Source: Physcomitrium patens
Taxonomy: Eukaryota > Streptophyta > Bryopsida > Funariales > Funariaceae
Direction of reading: 5' to 3'
NCBI RefSeq assembly: GCF_000002425.4
Contig: NC_037261.1
Coordinates: forward strand, 2,537,426-2,601,425
DNA length: 64,000 bases
A program made the translations under genes and the position numbers. Below, in pieces: positions 1-12,618 of the stretch. How positions within the stretch are numbered: the first letter of the stretch is position 1; every line of letters begins with the position of its first letter. The notes under the pieces were generated by a model. It did not search any database and was not told the origin of the DNA. It saw only the letters and a program-made list of their open reading frames with translations.

Positions 1-940
1 GATAGCTTAAAATCCTAATGATAGCTTAAAATCCTAGCTTACATACACCTATGTGCTAATTTCATCATATCTTACAAAATAAATATTCAAATACCATGAA
101 ACTTTGATCTATAGCTTCTTAACTTAATTACTCACACTTCTTGAAATTTTAAGCCAAAAATTCGTCTAGAAACTCAAGATATGGCTCCAAACATTACTAT
201 CAACAAAATGACTCACTTATTGCCTTTGAATTACATGTGCTATCTTCAATGCCCTATAACTCCTTCATCTAGACTTAGAATTCATTAATCAACATATATA
301 AAGTGTAGCCAAGAAAGTGCTCTTTCCAACTCTAGTCGTCGATTTTTCATTGTTCTCCGTACGCATATGTTATGCTTCAAAGAGTGACAGTAGGTACAAA
401 TTTGACACCTTAACTTTGAATACCTATATCTCCTTCAAAAAAACTTGAAATCACACAAATTATTCACCCAAATTATATCCAAAGCCTTGAACTTGCTGAA
501 TTTAGCCTTCAAAGCTCGAATGAATTCGAAAGAGAAACCCATATCCCTAATAAGGCCTTGGGCAGCCTCCTTGAAGCCCATTGGACATGTCCTTTGACCA
601 ATAGGAATGAAGTTTTCCATTCTTTGCCTTCATCCAACCATACCTTACTTTCAGCCCTTCCAATAAGCCTCCTATTAGTTAAGTTTTTCTTCTTTAGGCC
701 CCAACCTTCTCTTAAGCTTTATAATAAATATATAAATCCTACATAATATAAATACTATAATCAAAATATATAAATCTCCAAATAAATTTCCTTATATCAA
801 TTTTCTTTAAATTTATTTACTAACCACTCTAATCTACATCAAGACTTACAAACATATTATATGTCTTAATTAATTTTTACATACTATAAGTAAGTACAAT
901 ACGACAATGGTAACTGGACTTAATGTGCCTTCTAAATAGT
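1..940. other. AT-rich stretch without recognisable gene
   Basis: I recognise no gene here. The first 37 bases contain two direct copies of GATAGCTTAAAATCCTA (1-17 and 21-37). The short open frames near 435-746 lack family motifs. The stretch lies on the 3' side of the minus-strand retroelement pol remnant, where integrase and the 3' LTR would be expected, but I see neither. Confidence 0.5.
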
Positions 941-944
941 GACT

Positions 945-3900
945 CTATTCTTGAAATGAATCCACAATTGCAAAGAGCTTTTTGTTATGGATCTCATAAT
1001 TAATTTTGGCTATTGAAAATTTCGTTGAATGGAAAGCTATTGGGTGGAGTTTGTCATCTATTTCCATTTGTAATAACACGGCACCTATAGCAAAATCTGA
1101 TGTGTCTGTTTTTATAAAAAATACCTTGGAAAAGTCAACATAATATAAGATTGGTGTAGAAATAAATTCTTTCTTTAAAGCATCAAATGATGCTTTTACT
1201 TCTTTATTCCACTCAAGTTTGTCTTTATAAGTCAAATATGTAAGTGGAGTTGCAACTTGAGAAAAATTCTTGATTAAGTTTTGATAGTAATTAGCAAAGT
1301 CCAAAAAGCACTGCTCATCTCATACTATTCTTCGAATCTTCCAATCTATGATAGTTTGAACCTTCTTGAGATCCATCATAAGGCCTTAGTTGGAAATCAT
1401 GTATCTTAAAAAGTCAACTTGAGTAGTATGGAATATACACTTTACCAACTTGGCATATAATCCTACATCTCTAAGTTTCTATAACTCATAACAAACATGA
1501 AGCTCATCTTCTTCTATGTTCTTAGAATATATTAGAATATCGTCTAAATAACAAACAACAAAATCATCTAAAAACTCACAAAAAAACATCATTTATAAGA
1601 TATTAAAAAGCAGCCGGTGCATTCGTGAGTCCAAAAGGCATGACATTATATTCAAAATATCCATACCTAGTTCGAAAAGTAGTCTTCCATTCATTTCCTA
1701 CTTTGATACAAATTAAGTTGTATGCTCCTCGTAGATCTATTTTGGTATAGATCTTTGCTTGATTGAATTGGTCAAGAAATCTTGAAATCAAAGGCAAAGG
1801 ATACCTATTTTTGATGGTGATCTTGTTGGATCCTCGATAATCCACACACATTCACAGAGATCCATCTTTCTTCTTCACAAATAAGATAGGAGCCCTGACT
1901 AGAAATTTAGAATAGTGTATGAAGTTCTTTACCAAATTCTCATCAATGTACTTCTTTAATGCAGCCAATTCATTCTGCAATATGCTATAGATTGGTCCAA
2001 ATGGTGGTTGAACTCCTTCTTGTAGATCAATTGAACAATCATAAGGTCGATGCTCTGAGAAAATATCTGCATTCTTCTTTTCAAAAATGTCTGTGAATTC
2101 TTGATATTGCTTAGGAATATCACTCGACATTATTTTAGCATTAGAAATGGGTGTAGCATATATAGCAAAAGATGATCCTTCTTTTGTAGAATGCATGAAA
2201 GCTTTTGCACCTACTAGTAAAAGTTTGGACATACTAGACTTACGTGCTTCTACTTTGCTAACGCAATCTTAGATTATACTATCAGAAAAGTTAAGGTTAT
2301 GAGAAATCCAATCTATTTGAGGGTTATATTTTTTTAGCCATGATAATCCTAAAATAACCAGATTAGAGGGAGATTTTATTACATTAAATACTACTACACT
2401 ATTATGATCTTTAATTATTATATCTAAATGAATAGTTTCATAGATAACATTTTCAAAAGACAACGAATGACCATCTATGACTTCTACATGTATGGATTTA
2501 ACTTTCTTTACTAAAGATATTTTTTGATTTTTAGCAAAATCTTTGTTTATAAAACATGCTGAGGCTCCTGAATCTAACATGACAAAGACTTTGTGATTAT
2601 TAGGTCCTAAATATACTTCTATTATAAAACAAGGTGAGGGATCTGAGGTGAGGATAGGACCTTTACTAGATATTGCACATGATTTCAGCCACACGGTCTC
2701 TATTGTAGCTGGAGAAACTCGTTTTTTGACACATTATCTTCTTTGGTAATTGTGTTCTTCATTTTGTTATTATGTTGCTTCTTTGGACAATATTGAGTAG
2801 TGTGCTTAGCTTCTTTACATTATAAACACAATCCTTCTTAGTGACATTGAGTCTTTTCCTGCTTCGTGAGAGGTTTAAAACGTATCATATCAATTTGCAT
2901 TGGTTCCAGCTTTGACGAATATGTTTCAGAAAACTTGGGAGTTGCTACCATTACTTGACTTGTTCCTCTCCAATCAAATCTTTGTTCTTGACGCATTTCA
3001 AATAAATAATTATTGCATGCAATGGCTTGAATAATAATTTATTCTAAAGATTTTACTTTCGGTATTGTTGATAATAAATCTTTGACGCTATCCTTCAATC
3101 CATATCAAAATTAGTTGATAAGTGTTTTGTTGTTCCAGTCTACGTCGCAAGCAAGGTTTTGGAATTTGGTAGCATATATAGTGGCTGATTGTGATCCTTA
3201 TCACAAGGATAAAAGCTTGATCTTTGCTACTCGTTCTCGATCATTTTCTTCAAATGTGACCGTAAACACTTCTAGGAGTGAATTCAAATCATAAAGGAGT
3301 CATGAATTTTTTTCCATTTAAGGTGTAAACCAAGAGAGAGGACTTCTTGATAGTAGCGCCCTTATGAATCCGACTTGGATAAATCCATGAAGATATTGGA
3401 AAGAGTGCAATCTTAGATAGAGCTTGATTTATTACAAAAATCCTCAAAATTTTGATCTTGTTCCATCAAACTTCTCAGGCATACTAATCTTTCTCCTTGT
3501 CATATTTGTAGAAGCAAAACTCCCTGGATTTGGTTGTGACGTTGATCTATTTGCTTCTTTCAACTACACAACTTATTGTCGCAGACTCTGAACTTCTTCT
3601 ATAGGCGTAGGCATAGTACTTCCATGATTCACGTTGGAAATACGTGAGATTTACACTCTTAGAGTGTTGACAAGCTCATGAAGTTCTGCCATAGTTGCAA
3701 ATCTATTCTCACTTCCATTGAGAGTAGCATCCATAATCGTTCCATAGACAACTCAAACAAATTCAAAAGTTAAATTAGAGGAGGGTAATCCACAACCTCT
3801 AAAAACAAATCCTACAAAGAGGGGTAATCCACTCTTTTTAAGGAAAACATCAATGTTAAAAAATCAGATTTTTTTATTTAAAGGTGGATAGTCTGCAACC

Positions 3901-4526
3901 TTCAAAATATAATAATAGAAGTGGGGTAATCCACTCACTCCTAAAACAAGACAAAAACAGTATACTAGCATTCTTGTCAAACTGTGAAGGACATGAATCT
4001 CAAAGAAAGAGAATCCTCAATACATTCTTCTATTACTAAAGAGAATTAGAAATTCACTCAAAAGATGATGTAATATTAACTAGAATGGCTATTGCCAAAA
4101 ACAAGAAGACTAAAAAGACTTGAAACAAGACTAAGACTAGAAAGGCGTTGATAAGAGTGAAGAAGGCTTCACTCTTGCCTCCATATATACTATCTAACTA
4201 AGAGCTATGTGGCGATGTCCTATAGGATATTCAACATGTGTTGACTTTGCTAGCCACATGTCTTATCTTGCAAGGCAAGTTATCTATATATGTGCCACGT
4301 AGTTGGCTTGTTCCACAAGCTACTACATGGAAACAACTTGTTTGATAAGCTACCAATACATGGTTAACTTTTTGGCCAAGTTTCTAACCTACAAACACAT
4401 CTAAAGTCAAAACCACATCTATGAAGTTTTTAGGAAGCTTCTCTAGAAGACTTTATGAAATTATTTTATATTTACCTACTTCTATTTAATCATATAAGTA
4501 ACTATTGAGGTAAATATATATATTCA
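945..4526 (-). mobile_element. Ty3/gypsy LTR retrotransposon fossil, 3' part missing
   Basis: This is a broken LTR retroelement read on the minus strand. Its parts, in transcription order, are: a 5' LTR from about 4526 down to about 4000 (TATA-like stretch near 4180); a leader; gag from about 3735 to 2700, with a zinc-knuckle region near 2810; an aspartic protease block at 2269-2694 with a DSGA active-site motif; reverse transcriptase at 1603-2232; and RNase H at 945-1304. The order PR-RT-RNase H and the RT motif [12 protein letters not shown] identify Ty3/gypsy. Integrase and the 3' LTR are not seen. It has several breaks and is clearly old. A relative in the opposite orientation lies near 38.6-40.9 kb. 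Confidence 0.85.
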
Positions 4527-4559
4527 TGATAGGTAGAGAGAGACAAAGCTTGATGAATT

Positions 4560-6200
4560 TGAGGTGTTGAAATGTCGAGCTCTATGATCTCTATTGTGGT
4601 TGAATTTCTTTATTTTCTTGAAAAATTGTACTCCTATTCCTAGTTGTATGTTGTTTGTTTGGATAATATCTAAATTTGTGACCTTCTTCACTACAGTATA
4701 AATAAAGGCCTTGTTAAAATTGACACTCCTTCTTTCTTGTAAGAAGTTTGAATTATACTACATCAATTTGCACATCCTCAACTTTGAAGTGTGGAAGTAA
4801 TATATTTGTTGAAGCAGTAGAATGCAAATTTTTAGTTCATTGCTTTGTCAAAGTTCATGAGTATTGATCTTAATGACATTGAAATAATTGATTATTATAC
4901 TTCACAGCTTAGCTAGTAGCTTCATTAATAGTTTGAGGTTCAAATAATGATAGTAATAGGTCTTTTATATCATCCTTTAGTCTCCAATAGAATTGATTCT
5001 TAACAATTTATTCATGCCAATTAATGTTACATGCCAATTACATGAAATCAAATACATAAACTAATGTAGAATGTGATCCTTGATGCAATGAAAAAATATT
5101 TGTTGTTGTCCATTAAGCCTTGTCACGTTCTCCAAATGCCTTTGCAAATGCTTCTAAAAAAGCTTCAAAGTTGATGAAGATTGGAGATCTCTTCTTAAAT
5201 AACGGAACAAATTAAGATAAGGCTTGTCCTATGAAAAAGGTTCTAACTAAACCAACTCGCGACTCCTATGTTGGATAGCTTTCAAGTTGTAGAAGAATTA
5301 CCAATCAAATTTGGTTAATAAATCCTTGAAAATTTCAGCGTGTGCCATCAAAACATTTTTAAAAGACTAATCTAAGGCCTTACATTATTAAATAGGTAAA
5401 TTTTCTTTTTGAAGTATAGATGCTATTACCACCTTGGATATAAAAGCTTGAGAAAGTGATCTCATCATAGGTTGACTTGCTCCAAGTCTTGTATCACCAT
5501 GAAATCTTACAAAAAATCTCTTAATTTCAATACTTCTATGACCTAAAGAATTTAGTGTGTTCATAATAACATCTAATTTGGACTCAATAGATTCAACCAT
5601 ACTAATATCTTCATCTCTAGCTATTTTAAAGATAAAATAAAAAAATTCCTAAAATAATATCAGTTTACTTGAAGATAATCTGTAATTCTTAAAAGTGCTT
5701 AGATGCCTTCAAGAAGAAGGATAATCCACTCTCTATTAAGAAAGATCAAGCTCTAATATTAATAAGAGGGTAGTTTCAACAAACTATCACATATACAATA
5801 TATAGGAGATCAAATAAGAAATTGAACAAAGGAATTTCAAGAAGAAAGCTAACAAGAACTTAATTAAACCAGATAAGTATAAGAACAATAGCAAGAGGGA
5901 TGAATTAGAGCTTCAAGAGATGTATTGTCAAGATTAAAGATCTCCCACTCTTGATTCCAATATATATTAAGTATTAGGAATCTTCTTAAGAAGTTTCCAT
6001 ATTGCTTGAAGATGAAGCAATCTTATGAAGCTTCTTATACAACTTCTTTTATTATCCTAGAACTTTTTGAAACCTACAAAAATATTTAAAGAATGATTTA
6101 AGAATCTTTTAAAATTTTCTAGAATTTAATAAAATATTCCTACAATCTTCTTATTAGATATTTGTAACAAGTAATGCATATCATAATGAATAAAATGTAT
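4560..6200 (-). mobile_element. Second Ty3/gypsy fossil, gag and LTR portion
   Basis: This is an older, more diverged remnant of the same family in the same orientation, abutting the 5' LTR of the neighbouring fossil. The gag-like region spans about 4600-5600 and resembles the gag of the neighbour (compare 4600-4850 with 2700-2950). The gag start region is near 5388-5600. A leader and LTR-like portion with a TATA-like stretch (near 5965) follows to about 6200. No pol part remains. It has many breaks. The junction near 4530-4560 suggests that the younger element inserted into or beside it. Confidence 0.65.
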
Positions 6201-7900
6201 CATATTTATAGATATATATTTTAGTATTTAATAATAATAATTATAATATGTAATATAAATTTAGTACAACTTGTGACATTTGCAAAAAATGGGATGGCAT
6301 GTAGTAGATGGCAAGTTTTGTAGCAAAAACAAAGATTGTGGTAGTATTAGCAACATTCCAAAAAAATACTTTTAACACATTAAATAAAATAAAAATCAAA
6401 TTCACTAGTTTCATGCTTCGTATAGGATTTTGTAATTTTATTTTGTGAAAATGATCTTTAATTTTTAATTGTTTAATTTTTTCATACAAAACAACATTTA
6501 CATTGTTTTAATCATTAAAAAATTCAAATTAAGCTCAAGCTATAAAAATAAATCATATTGATTGTAAGATATTTCATTTAAAAATTATTAATTTTAATGA
6601 TTATTTTATTTTATTTTATTTTATTGTTAGGTTTATCACTAATAACATTGATGGAAGTATCAAAGGACACATAAAGTATCAATGTTTTTGTGATAAAATA
6701 AAGAAACATAAAATTAAGAAAACAAAATAAAATAAAGAAACATAAAATTAAGAATTTTATTTTAATTTTTTATTATAAAAATTCAAAAACTTGTACTTGA
6801 TAATAAATAAATAAAATTTACAACCTTCATTTAAATGAAATAAAATAAGAAATCTCAAATGAAGAAAATCAAATCAAATTTTAATTTCTTGATTATTTAT
6901 TCGAAAATTGAAGAGAAAATTGTGTAATTTTTTTGTTGCAAAGAACATTATTTATGGATAGGGTGAAGAGATTCAAATAAAAGAACGAATTATCTCATGC
7001 TAAAAGGTTATTCAATGTATCACTATCAGTAGTAATCATATATAAATATTTAGACTTCTTTTTCTAGAAACATCTTCTTATATGTAAATTCTGAGAAATC
7101 CAAAAACTTCTATAAGCATTAATGTAACATAGTGAGATGGTGAATTGGATGTTTAAATTCTTAAACTTTTGTACAAAAATCCATAAAATATTTGGAATTA
7201 CACTCACCAAATTCAGTAAATCCTAGGTTTGGTGTAAATTTGTATGATTTTATATAAAAAATCAAACTGGAGCAATGATAATAATAATTTAGAATTATAT
7301 TTGTATATATTTAATAACAAAATAGAATTACTTTAAAAAAATTCCAAAAAAAACTATTCCTTTATTTTATGCATTTGAAATTAAGAAATATTTATTTGAT
7401 TATGTTTGTGTGTTTATATGTTCTGAAAAATGAATTATTGTCATATAAAATTCATGTTCTCTTCATGCCTATTGGTTTTTAACATATTTCAATGTTAAGA
7501 CCTTAGATGATTATCACCATTTTAAATTTGAAGTTCAAATTTCACAATCCAATCAAATTATGTATTCAAAAGTATTGTAAATAATAGATACTATGATAGA
7601 AATAATGAATGTATACATATCTAAGTATTAGTAAACACAAAAATTAACAAAATATATGCATATCCAAACATTTAACCATGTAATTTGAAAATTTAACACA
7701 CAAAGACTTCAAATCACCTCATTTCTCATCAATTTTTTTTTGAAATGAATATAGTAAATTGATTCTGGAATTAATACATGCACTTATATTGATGAACGCA
7801 ACACTCTTAAACCCTCTACGAACAGTTGAGACTGGTATTAAAGTACGTAGAATACGAATTCACGAAATATAAATACATCCATAAAATAACAGACAATTGT
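6200..7900. other. AT-rich intergenic spacer
   Basis: I see no gene. The stretch is strongly AT-rich with short homopolymer runs and a duplicated segment near 6690-6760, where AAGAAACATAAAATTAAGAA occurs twice. It ends where the GC-richer SSRP1 promoter begins, near 7.9 kb. Confidence 0.6.
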
Positions 7901-7964
7901 AAAGTGAAGAAGAAGGAATCGCAACGAGGGTTCGAATCGGGTCGCGGACACCGAAGATTCTAAA

Positions 7965-8018
7965 TTAGGGTTTGGAGCTCATTTTCCCTCTCTCCCCTTC
8001 GTGGCCAGGAAACCCTAG
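7965..8018 (+). promoter_or_regulatory. Pair of telo-box motifs upstream of SSRP1
   Basis: TTAGGGTTT (7965-7973) and AAACCCTAG (8010-8018) form an inverted pair of telo-box type motifs 200-250 bases upstream of the SSRP1 ATG. Telo-boxes are known in plant promoters of ribosomal-protein and S-phase/replication genes, and a FACT subunit fits that class. The transcription start is not visible, so the motifs could lie in the promoter or the 5' UTR. Confidence 0.5.
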
Positions 8019-8213
8019 AATGGTTTTAAGAGGTGGAGGACAGATTTGAAGCTATTGTGTCGAGCAACCGTGCGCGGTGAGGGATTTTGTTACTTACCGG
8101 ATGGAGGTGGAGAACGTTGCTGTGCGGTAGAGGAAACGAAGTGGTAGGATTAGTGGCGAGGTGCGGTTTTGAGGGAGGTAAAGAGTGGAGGGGCTTTGTT
8201 TCGAGGTGCTGCG

Positions 8214-10238
8214 ATGGGAGACACCGCGGTGCACCAGTTTAATAGCATTTTGCTCGGAGGACGGGGAGGGACAAATCCAGGGCAGCTGAAGATCAATAGC
8301 GGGGGTTTCCAATGGCGGAAGGCAGGGGGTGGGAAGGTGGTGGAGGTTTCTACCAGTGACATCGCCAGCTTGAGCTGGACACGGGTACCCAAGGGTTTCC
8401 AGTTAGGGGTGAAGTTGAAGGCAGGACGAGACGTGAAGTTCAATGGGTTTCGCGAGTCGGACATGGCGAATCTGGGATCGTTTTTCACTACGAATATGGG
8501 GATTACGTCTGAGGAAAAGCCGCTGGCGATCAGCGGTAGGAATTGGGGAGATGTGACTTTGGAAGGGAGCTCCCTGGCTTTTAGTGTCGGTGGGAAGCAT
8601 GCGTTTGATGTTTCCATCGCGGATGTTTCGCAAACTCAAATGCAGGGAAAGAATGAGGTGATGCTTGAATTTCATGTCGATGACACGACGGGTGCGAGCG
8701 AGAAGGATACTTTGATGGAATTGAGTTTCCACATACCTACTACGAATACTACTTACATCGGAGACGAAGAGCGTCCACCTGCGCAGATTTTCCGGGAGAA
8801 GATATTATCCATGGGAGATGTTGGGCCCTCTGGTGCAGAAGCGATTGCATTGTTCGAGGAAGTTCATATTCTTACGCCTAGGGGACGATACAATGTGGAG
8901 CTCCATGCCTCCTTTTTGCGGTTGCAAGGGCAAGCTAATGACTTCAAAATCCAGTACAGTAGTGTTGTTCGTCTTTTTATTCTGCCGAAGAGCAACCAGC
9001 CGCACACCTTTGTGGTGATCACCTTAGACCCCCCCATTCGTAAGGGACAGACGTTCTATCCGCACATTGTATTACAGTTTCCATCAGAAGAGATAGCAGA
9101 GTGTACGCTGTCTATCGGCGAAGAGCTTTTAAATACTAAGTACAAGGATCGGCTCCAACCTGCATATAAGGATCTGTCGCATGATGTTTTCACGCAGATA
9201 TTGAAAGGTCTCTCGGGTGCTAAAGTTACACGTCCAGGAAAGTTTCGGAGCGCTCAGGATGGCTACTGTGTACGTACTTCACTCAAGGCGGAGGAAGGCA
9301 CGTTGTATCCGTTGGAGAAGAGTTTCTTTTTCTTGCCTAAGCCACCGACTCTTATTCTTCACGACGAGATCGAATATTTGGAGTTTGAGAGACATGGTGC
9401 AGCGGGCACCAGCAGCATATCATCGCACTACTTTGATCTGCTTATCCGCCTTAAGAGCGAGCAAGAGCATCAGTTTCGAAACATCCAGCGTAATGAGTAT
9501 CACAATTTGTTCAATTTCATCAGCGGCAAAAATTTGAAGATCATGAACTTAGGAGACGCTCAAGGTACAAGTGGCGTTGCTGCTGCGCTTGAAGGCTCTG
9601 ATGATGAAGGAGTTGATCCTCATTTGAATCGTATTCGAAGTGCTCGGGAAAGTGGCGGCGCTGGGCTTGGCGACGAAGACAGTGATGAAGAGGACGAAGA
9701 TTTCGTTGCTGAGAAGGATGATGCTGGGTCTCCTACTGATGAATCTGATGGAGAGGAGCCTGATGGTAGCGACGATGGTGGAGGTGGTTCCGACGAAGAG
9801 GAAGAGGACGAGGAAGAAGAAAGGCCGAAAAAGAAGAGAGAGAAGAGAGAGGACGTGGCTCCGAAATCTGCTCCTAAGAAACGAAAGAAGAAAGACGAAG
9901 CCGATGGAGAAGATGGTGGGAAGAAGAAAAGGAAGAAGAAGGAGAAGGATCCCAATGCGCCTAAACGTGCACTTTCTGCCTTCATGCGCTTTCAGTTAGA
10001 AGAACGCAAGAAGATGAAGGCTGACCCAGGTCAAGCATCCATGTCTTTTGGGGAGTTTGGCAAATCTCTGGGCGAGAAATGGAGAAACATGTCGGCCTCT
10101 GACAAAGCACCTTATGAAGCTGATGCGAAGGTTGATCAGGAGCGATACAAGAAGGCTATGGCAGGATACAAAAGTGGTCAATCTGGTCCATCAGAAGCCT
10201 ATGACGATGGAGAGGACGAAGGATCTGACGATGAGTAG
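8214..10238 (+). CDS. FACT complex subunit SSRP1 (HMG-box histone chaperone)
   Basis: SSRP1 pairs with SPT16 in the nuclear FACT complex, which loosens and reassembles nucleosomes during transcription and replication. The predicted protein is 674 aa. I chose the ATG at 8214 because [12 protein letters not shown] aligns with the N-terminus of plant SSRP1; the open frame continues 45 bases upstream without an ATG. Parts in order: N-terminal dimerisation domain (about 1-180), tandem PH-like middle domain (about 195-430, with [12 protein letters not shown] near 220 and [12 protein letters not shown] near 382), acidic Asp/Glu/Ser stretch (about 461-538), Lys-rich basic stretch (about 539-578), one HMG box (about 579-652, starting [13 protein letters not shown]) and a short acidic tail. 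It closely matches Arabidopsis SSRP1 from memory, with all domains present. The coding region has no intron, unlike most neighbours, which may mean a retrocopy origin or intron loss. It converges with the SUMO protease downstream. Confidence 0.97.
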   Translation: MGDTAVHQFNSILLGGRGGTNPGQLKINSGGFQWRKAGGGKVVEVSTSDIASLSWTRVPKGFQLGVKLKAGRDVKFNGFRESDMANLGSFFTTNMGITSEEKPLAISGRNWGDVTLEGSSLAFSVGGKHAFDVSIADVSQTQMQGKNEVMLEFHVDDTTGASEKDTLMELSFHIPTTNTTYIGDEERPPAQIFREKILSMGDVGPSGAEAIALFEEVHILTPRGRYNVELHASFLRLQGQANDFKIQYSSVVRLFILPKSNQPHTFVVITLDPPIRKGQTFYPHIVLQFPSEEIAECTLSIGEELLNTKYKDRLQPAYKDLSHDVFTQILKGLSGAKVTRPGKFRSAQDGYCVRTSLKAEEGTLYPLEKSFFFLPKPPTLILHDEIEYLEFERHGAAGTSSISSHYFDLLIRLKSEQEHQFRNIQRNEYHNLFNFISGKNLKIMNLGDAQGTSGVAAALEGSDDEGVDPHLNRIRSARESGGAGLGDEDSDEEDEDFVAEKDDAGSPTDESDGEEPDGSDDGGGGSDEEEEDEEEERPKKKREKREDVAPKSAPKKRKKKDEADGEDGGKKKRKKKEKDPNAPKRALSAFMRFQLEERKKMKADPGQASMSFGEFGKSLGEKWRNMSASDKAPYEADAKVDQERYKKAMAGYKSGQSGPSEAYDDGEDEGSDDE

Positions 10239-12618
10239 GCGATTCATGTTGTGTCTTCGATTGCTCGGTCCTTCTAGAGGTAATGGAGAACATCTTGGTG
10301 CGATCAATTTTGGTTGAATGCTGCACTTGCATAGGTACTTAATTGCTGCGGTTTGAACCTAATGTAGTTTTCTAAGGAGTGGATTGGCTGTTTTTTGCTG
10401 TTTGACCGCAGAACTATACAAGGAATAGGAATCAGATTCTTGAACACTGACTGAAGAAGTTGCTGGCAATTTTCTTTCCGTTGAGTGATTGACTATGCTG
10501 CCACTTGCCCCAGCTCACATTCAACTGGCAATTGATACTGGGTAGCCTCTATATTGATTGACCACTGTTGCTAAGGGAGAATGTCCTGTAGAAAAGCATC
10601 AGCGTGTCGGGTATGAACGAAGTAGGGGTTGTCCTCAGCATACAATGTGCGCATTGTGGCGAATATTGTGACGCTTTAAGTCATGAGTTGTGGGGATGAG
10701 TGCATTAAGTGGTTTTGAATATGTTGGTAATAGTAGACTTCGCCACACCTGCCAGATTTGCTAAATGTAAATCCAGCTGCTTCCTGTGTAGGAAGCTGCC
10801 GGAGTTTGAACTCTGGAGAGTGTCGTATGCTTTGTATAATTGTATGAATGAATCTTATATCCTGGCTAGAGATTTATTTCTTTGTATTGTTTGATTATGT
10901 GGCATTCGTTGAATGTTCTTTCGTATCATCAGAATATCAACGAAGAGCGTGCTATCCTCTACTTACATGTGAGGTAGTCACCGTTTCCCCTCAATGTACA
11001 GCCTTCCCGAATTTGGTTCAGATGATAATGTGAACAATGAAGTGCAGATGAGTTGAAATTTCGGGGTGTCGTTTTATCGTTGATTGATTACTATCTAAAT
11101 CTCACAAGCCGTGATTGTCATCAACAGATTGAGTTGGAATCAAGTAATACTTGAAGTACAACGAACAATCAAAATCAAGGGTTAACCCAGAAGTGCCCAT
11201 CTGACTGATGGGTGTCCGGTATAGATTAAACTTCATACGATGATACAGTTTCACCACGTTGGTTGGGTTATTTTTCTCGTGAGGTACTGATTCATACGTA
11301 CACTTTATTCTCGCCATAATTTTGGTTTTAACAACCCTAATCCCTAAACCACAAACAAACTGACTTTTTTTTGCAGCTACTATTGCTATGTGGAGTGTTA
11401 TGTACTCTGTCCAACAGTGTATTAACTCTAGGTTTGTAATGTAGGTTAATGTAGGACAAGGAATAAGATAGATTTCGTTTACAGAGAAGAATGCTTCTTC
11501 GAGAAAAATGATGAGTATTTTACACAAATCGATAGTCATTTTTCAGTATTTTAACTTTTATTAGTCTTCTGTGTATGTTTCGTACTTTAACTAATAATTT
11601 ATTTTACACTTGTGACACACAAGCTTATCTTTTAAAAAACTGCAATACATTCTAAAAGACGTCAATTTTATTATTACAGACTATAAAAGTATGTGATTCA
11701 TTCATTCTAATTGCAACAAATCTTGATGGTTTGTTTTTGTAATACTTTACACGTTAAAAATTATAAATTATAATTATAATAGCATATCAGGCGAATTAAG
11801 TAATATTCGCATTTGTGAGGCATAGCGTACACAGATTCAATTCTGTGATTCAGTGCTGTGGTATTGACTGGTGTACTTTTTTATTTGGGGAACTAAAGTT
11901 ATTTATTTAATTTTCATGACACAACAGAGCACGGACATGACTATATTCTAAGATGAAGTGCAAAAATTGCGAGGGACTCACATTCGTGCTCTGATTAGGT
12001 TTTCTTTTTCACATGATTTTTAGTGTAATGTCTTTCCCCATAGTTGTGAACAGAAAACTAATTAAAGAAACTTCAGGAATGAGAAATTTAAATATCACCC
12101 TGATGAACCGATAGTGTATGATAGGTTAAAATGCCCAAGTTCTTAATTGCATTCCATATAAGATGTATCTTAGGCGTAGAGAATAGATTCTTGGGATTGA
12201 CTAACTCAACTCTAAAGTCTGATATCATGTACAGTGCGCCATGTTTGGGGCAAGTTTTTCACATAAATCTGCACAATTTGAAGCCTTCCCTTCACTTTTA
12301 ATGCCGTAAGCTCTCTTTTCTAATCAGTTCATGCTCTCTTTTACACATGAACTGATTAGAAACTCCTTGGACAGTCTCATGAACAAGAAAAAAAAGATGC
12401 GGCTGAAGTGAGCAAGTTGCAGTGCTGTAGTTCAGTTCAGAGTGGGGAAAAAGTACGTAAAAAATGTCCATGCGTTCTCGTTTTCTTGATTCTGTATGAA
12501 CAAGCCACTATCAGTCTCGGTTACATCCATAGACAAATTCAGAAGGTGAGAGAAAAGTGAATACTAGAAATGAACACACCTATACTGCAGATTCTAGCGC
12601 TAAACTACTGAAAGCGAA
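10239..12618. other. Convergent intergenic region between SSRP1 and the SUMO protease
   Basis: This stretch holds the 3' UTRs and spacer of two tail-to-tail genes. The first 800 bases are GC-richer and probably SSRP1 3' UTR or transcribed flank. From 11.5 kb it is AT-rich. No coding gene is recognised; the 145-codon minus-strand frame at 11102-11539 shows no family motif. A strong hairpin lies at 12317-12362. Confidence 0.6.
12317..12362. repeat. Perfect 17-bp inverted repeat (hairpin)
   Basis: The arms 12317-12333 and 12346-12362 are perfectly complementary (TTTCTAATCAGTTCATG against CATGAACTGATTAGAAA) with a 12-base loop. It lies about 260 bases downstream of the minus-strand SUMO protease stop codon, between two convergent genes. 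It could affect 3' ends, be a small MITE-like remnant or be chance; the sequence alone does not decide. Confidence 0.7.

Noticed and set aside
8150-8732. Minus-strand open frames of 109-155 codons over SSRP1
   Set aside because: The plus strand encodes a conserved 674-aa protein there; the antisense frames have no recognisable motifs.
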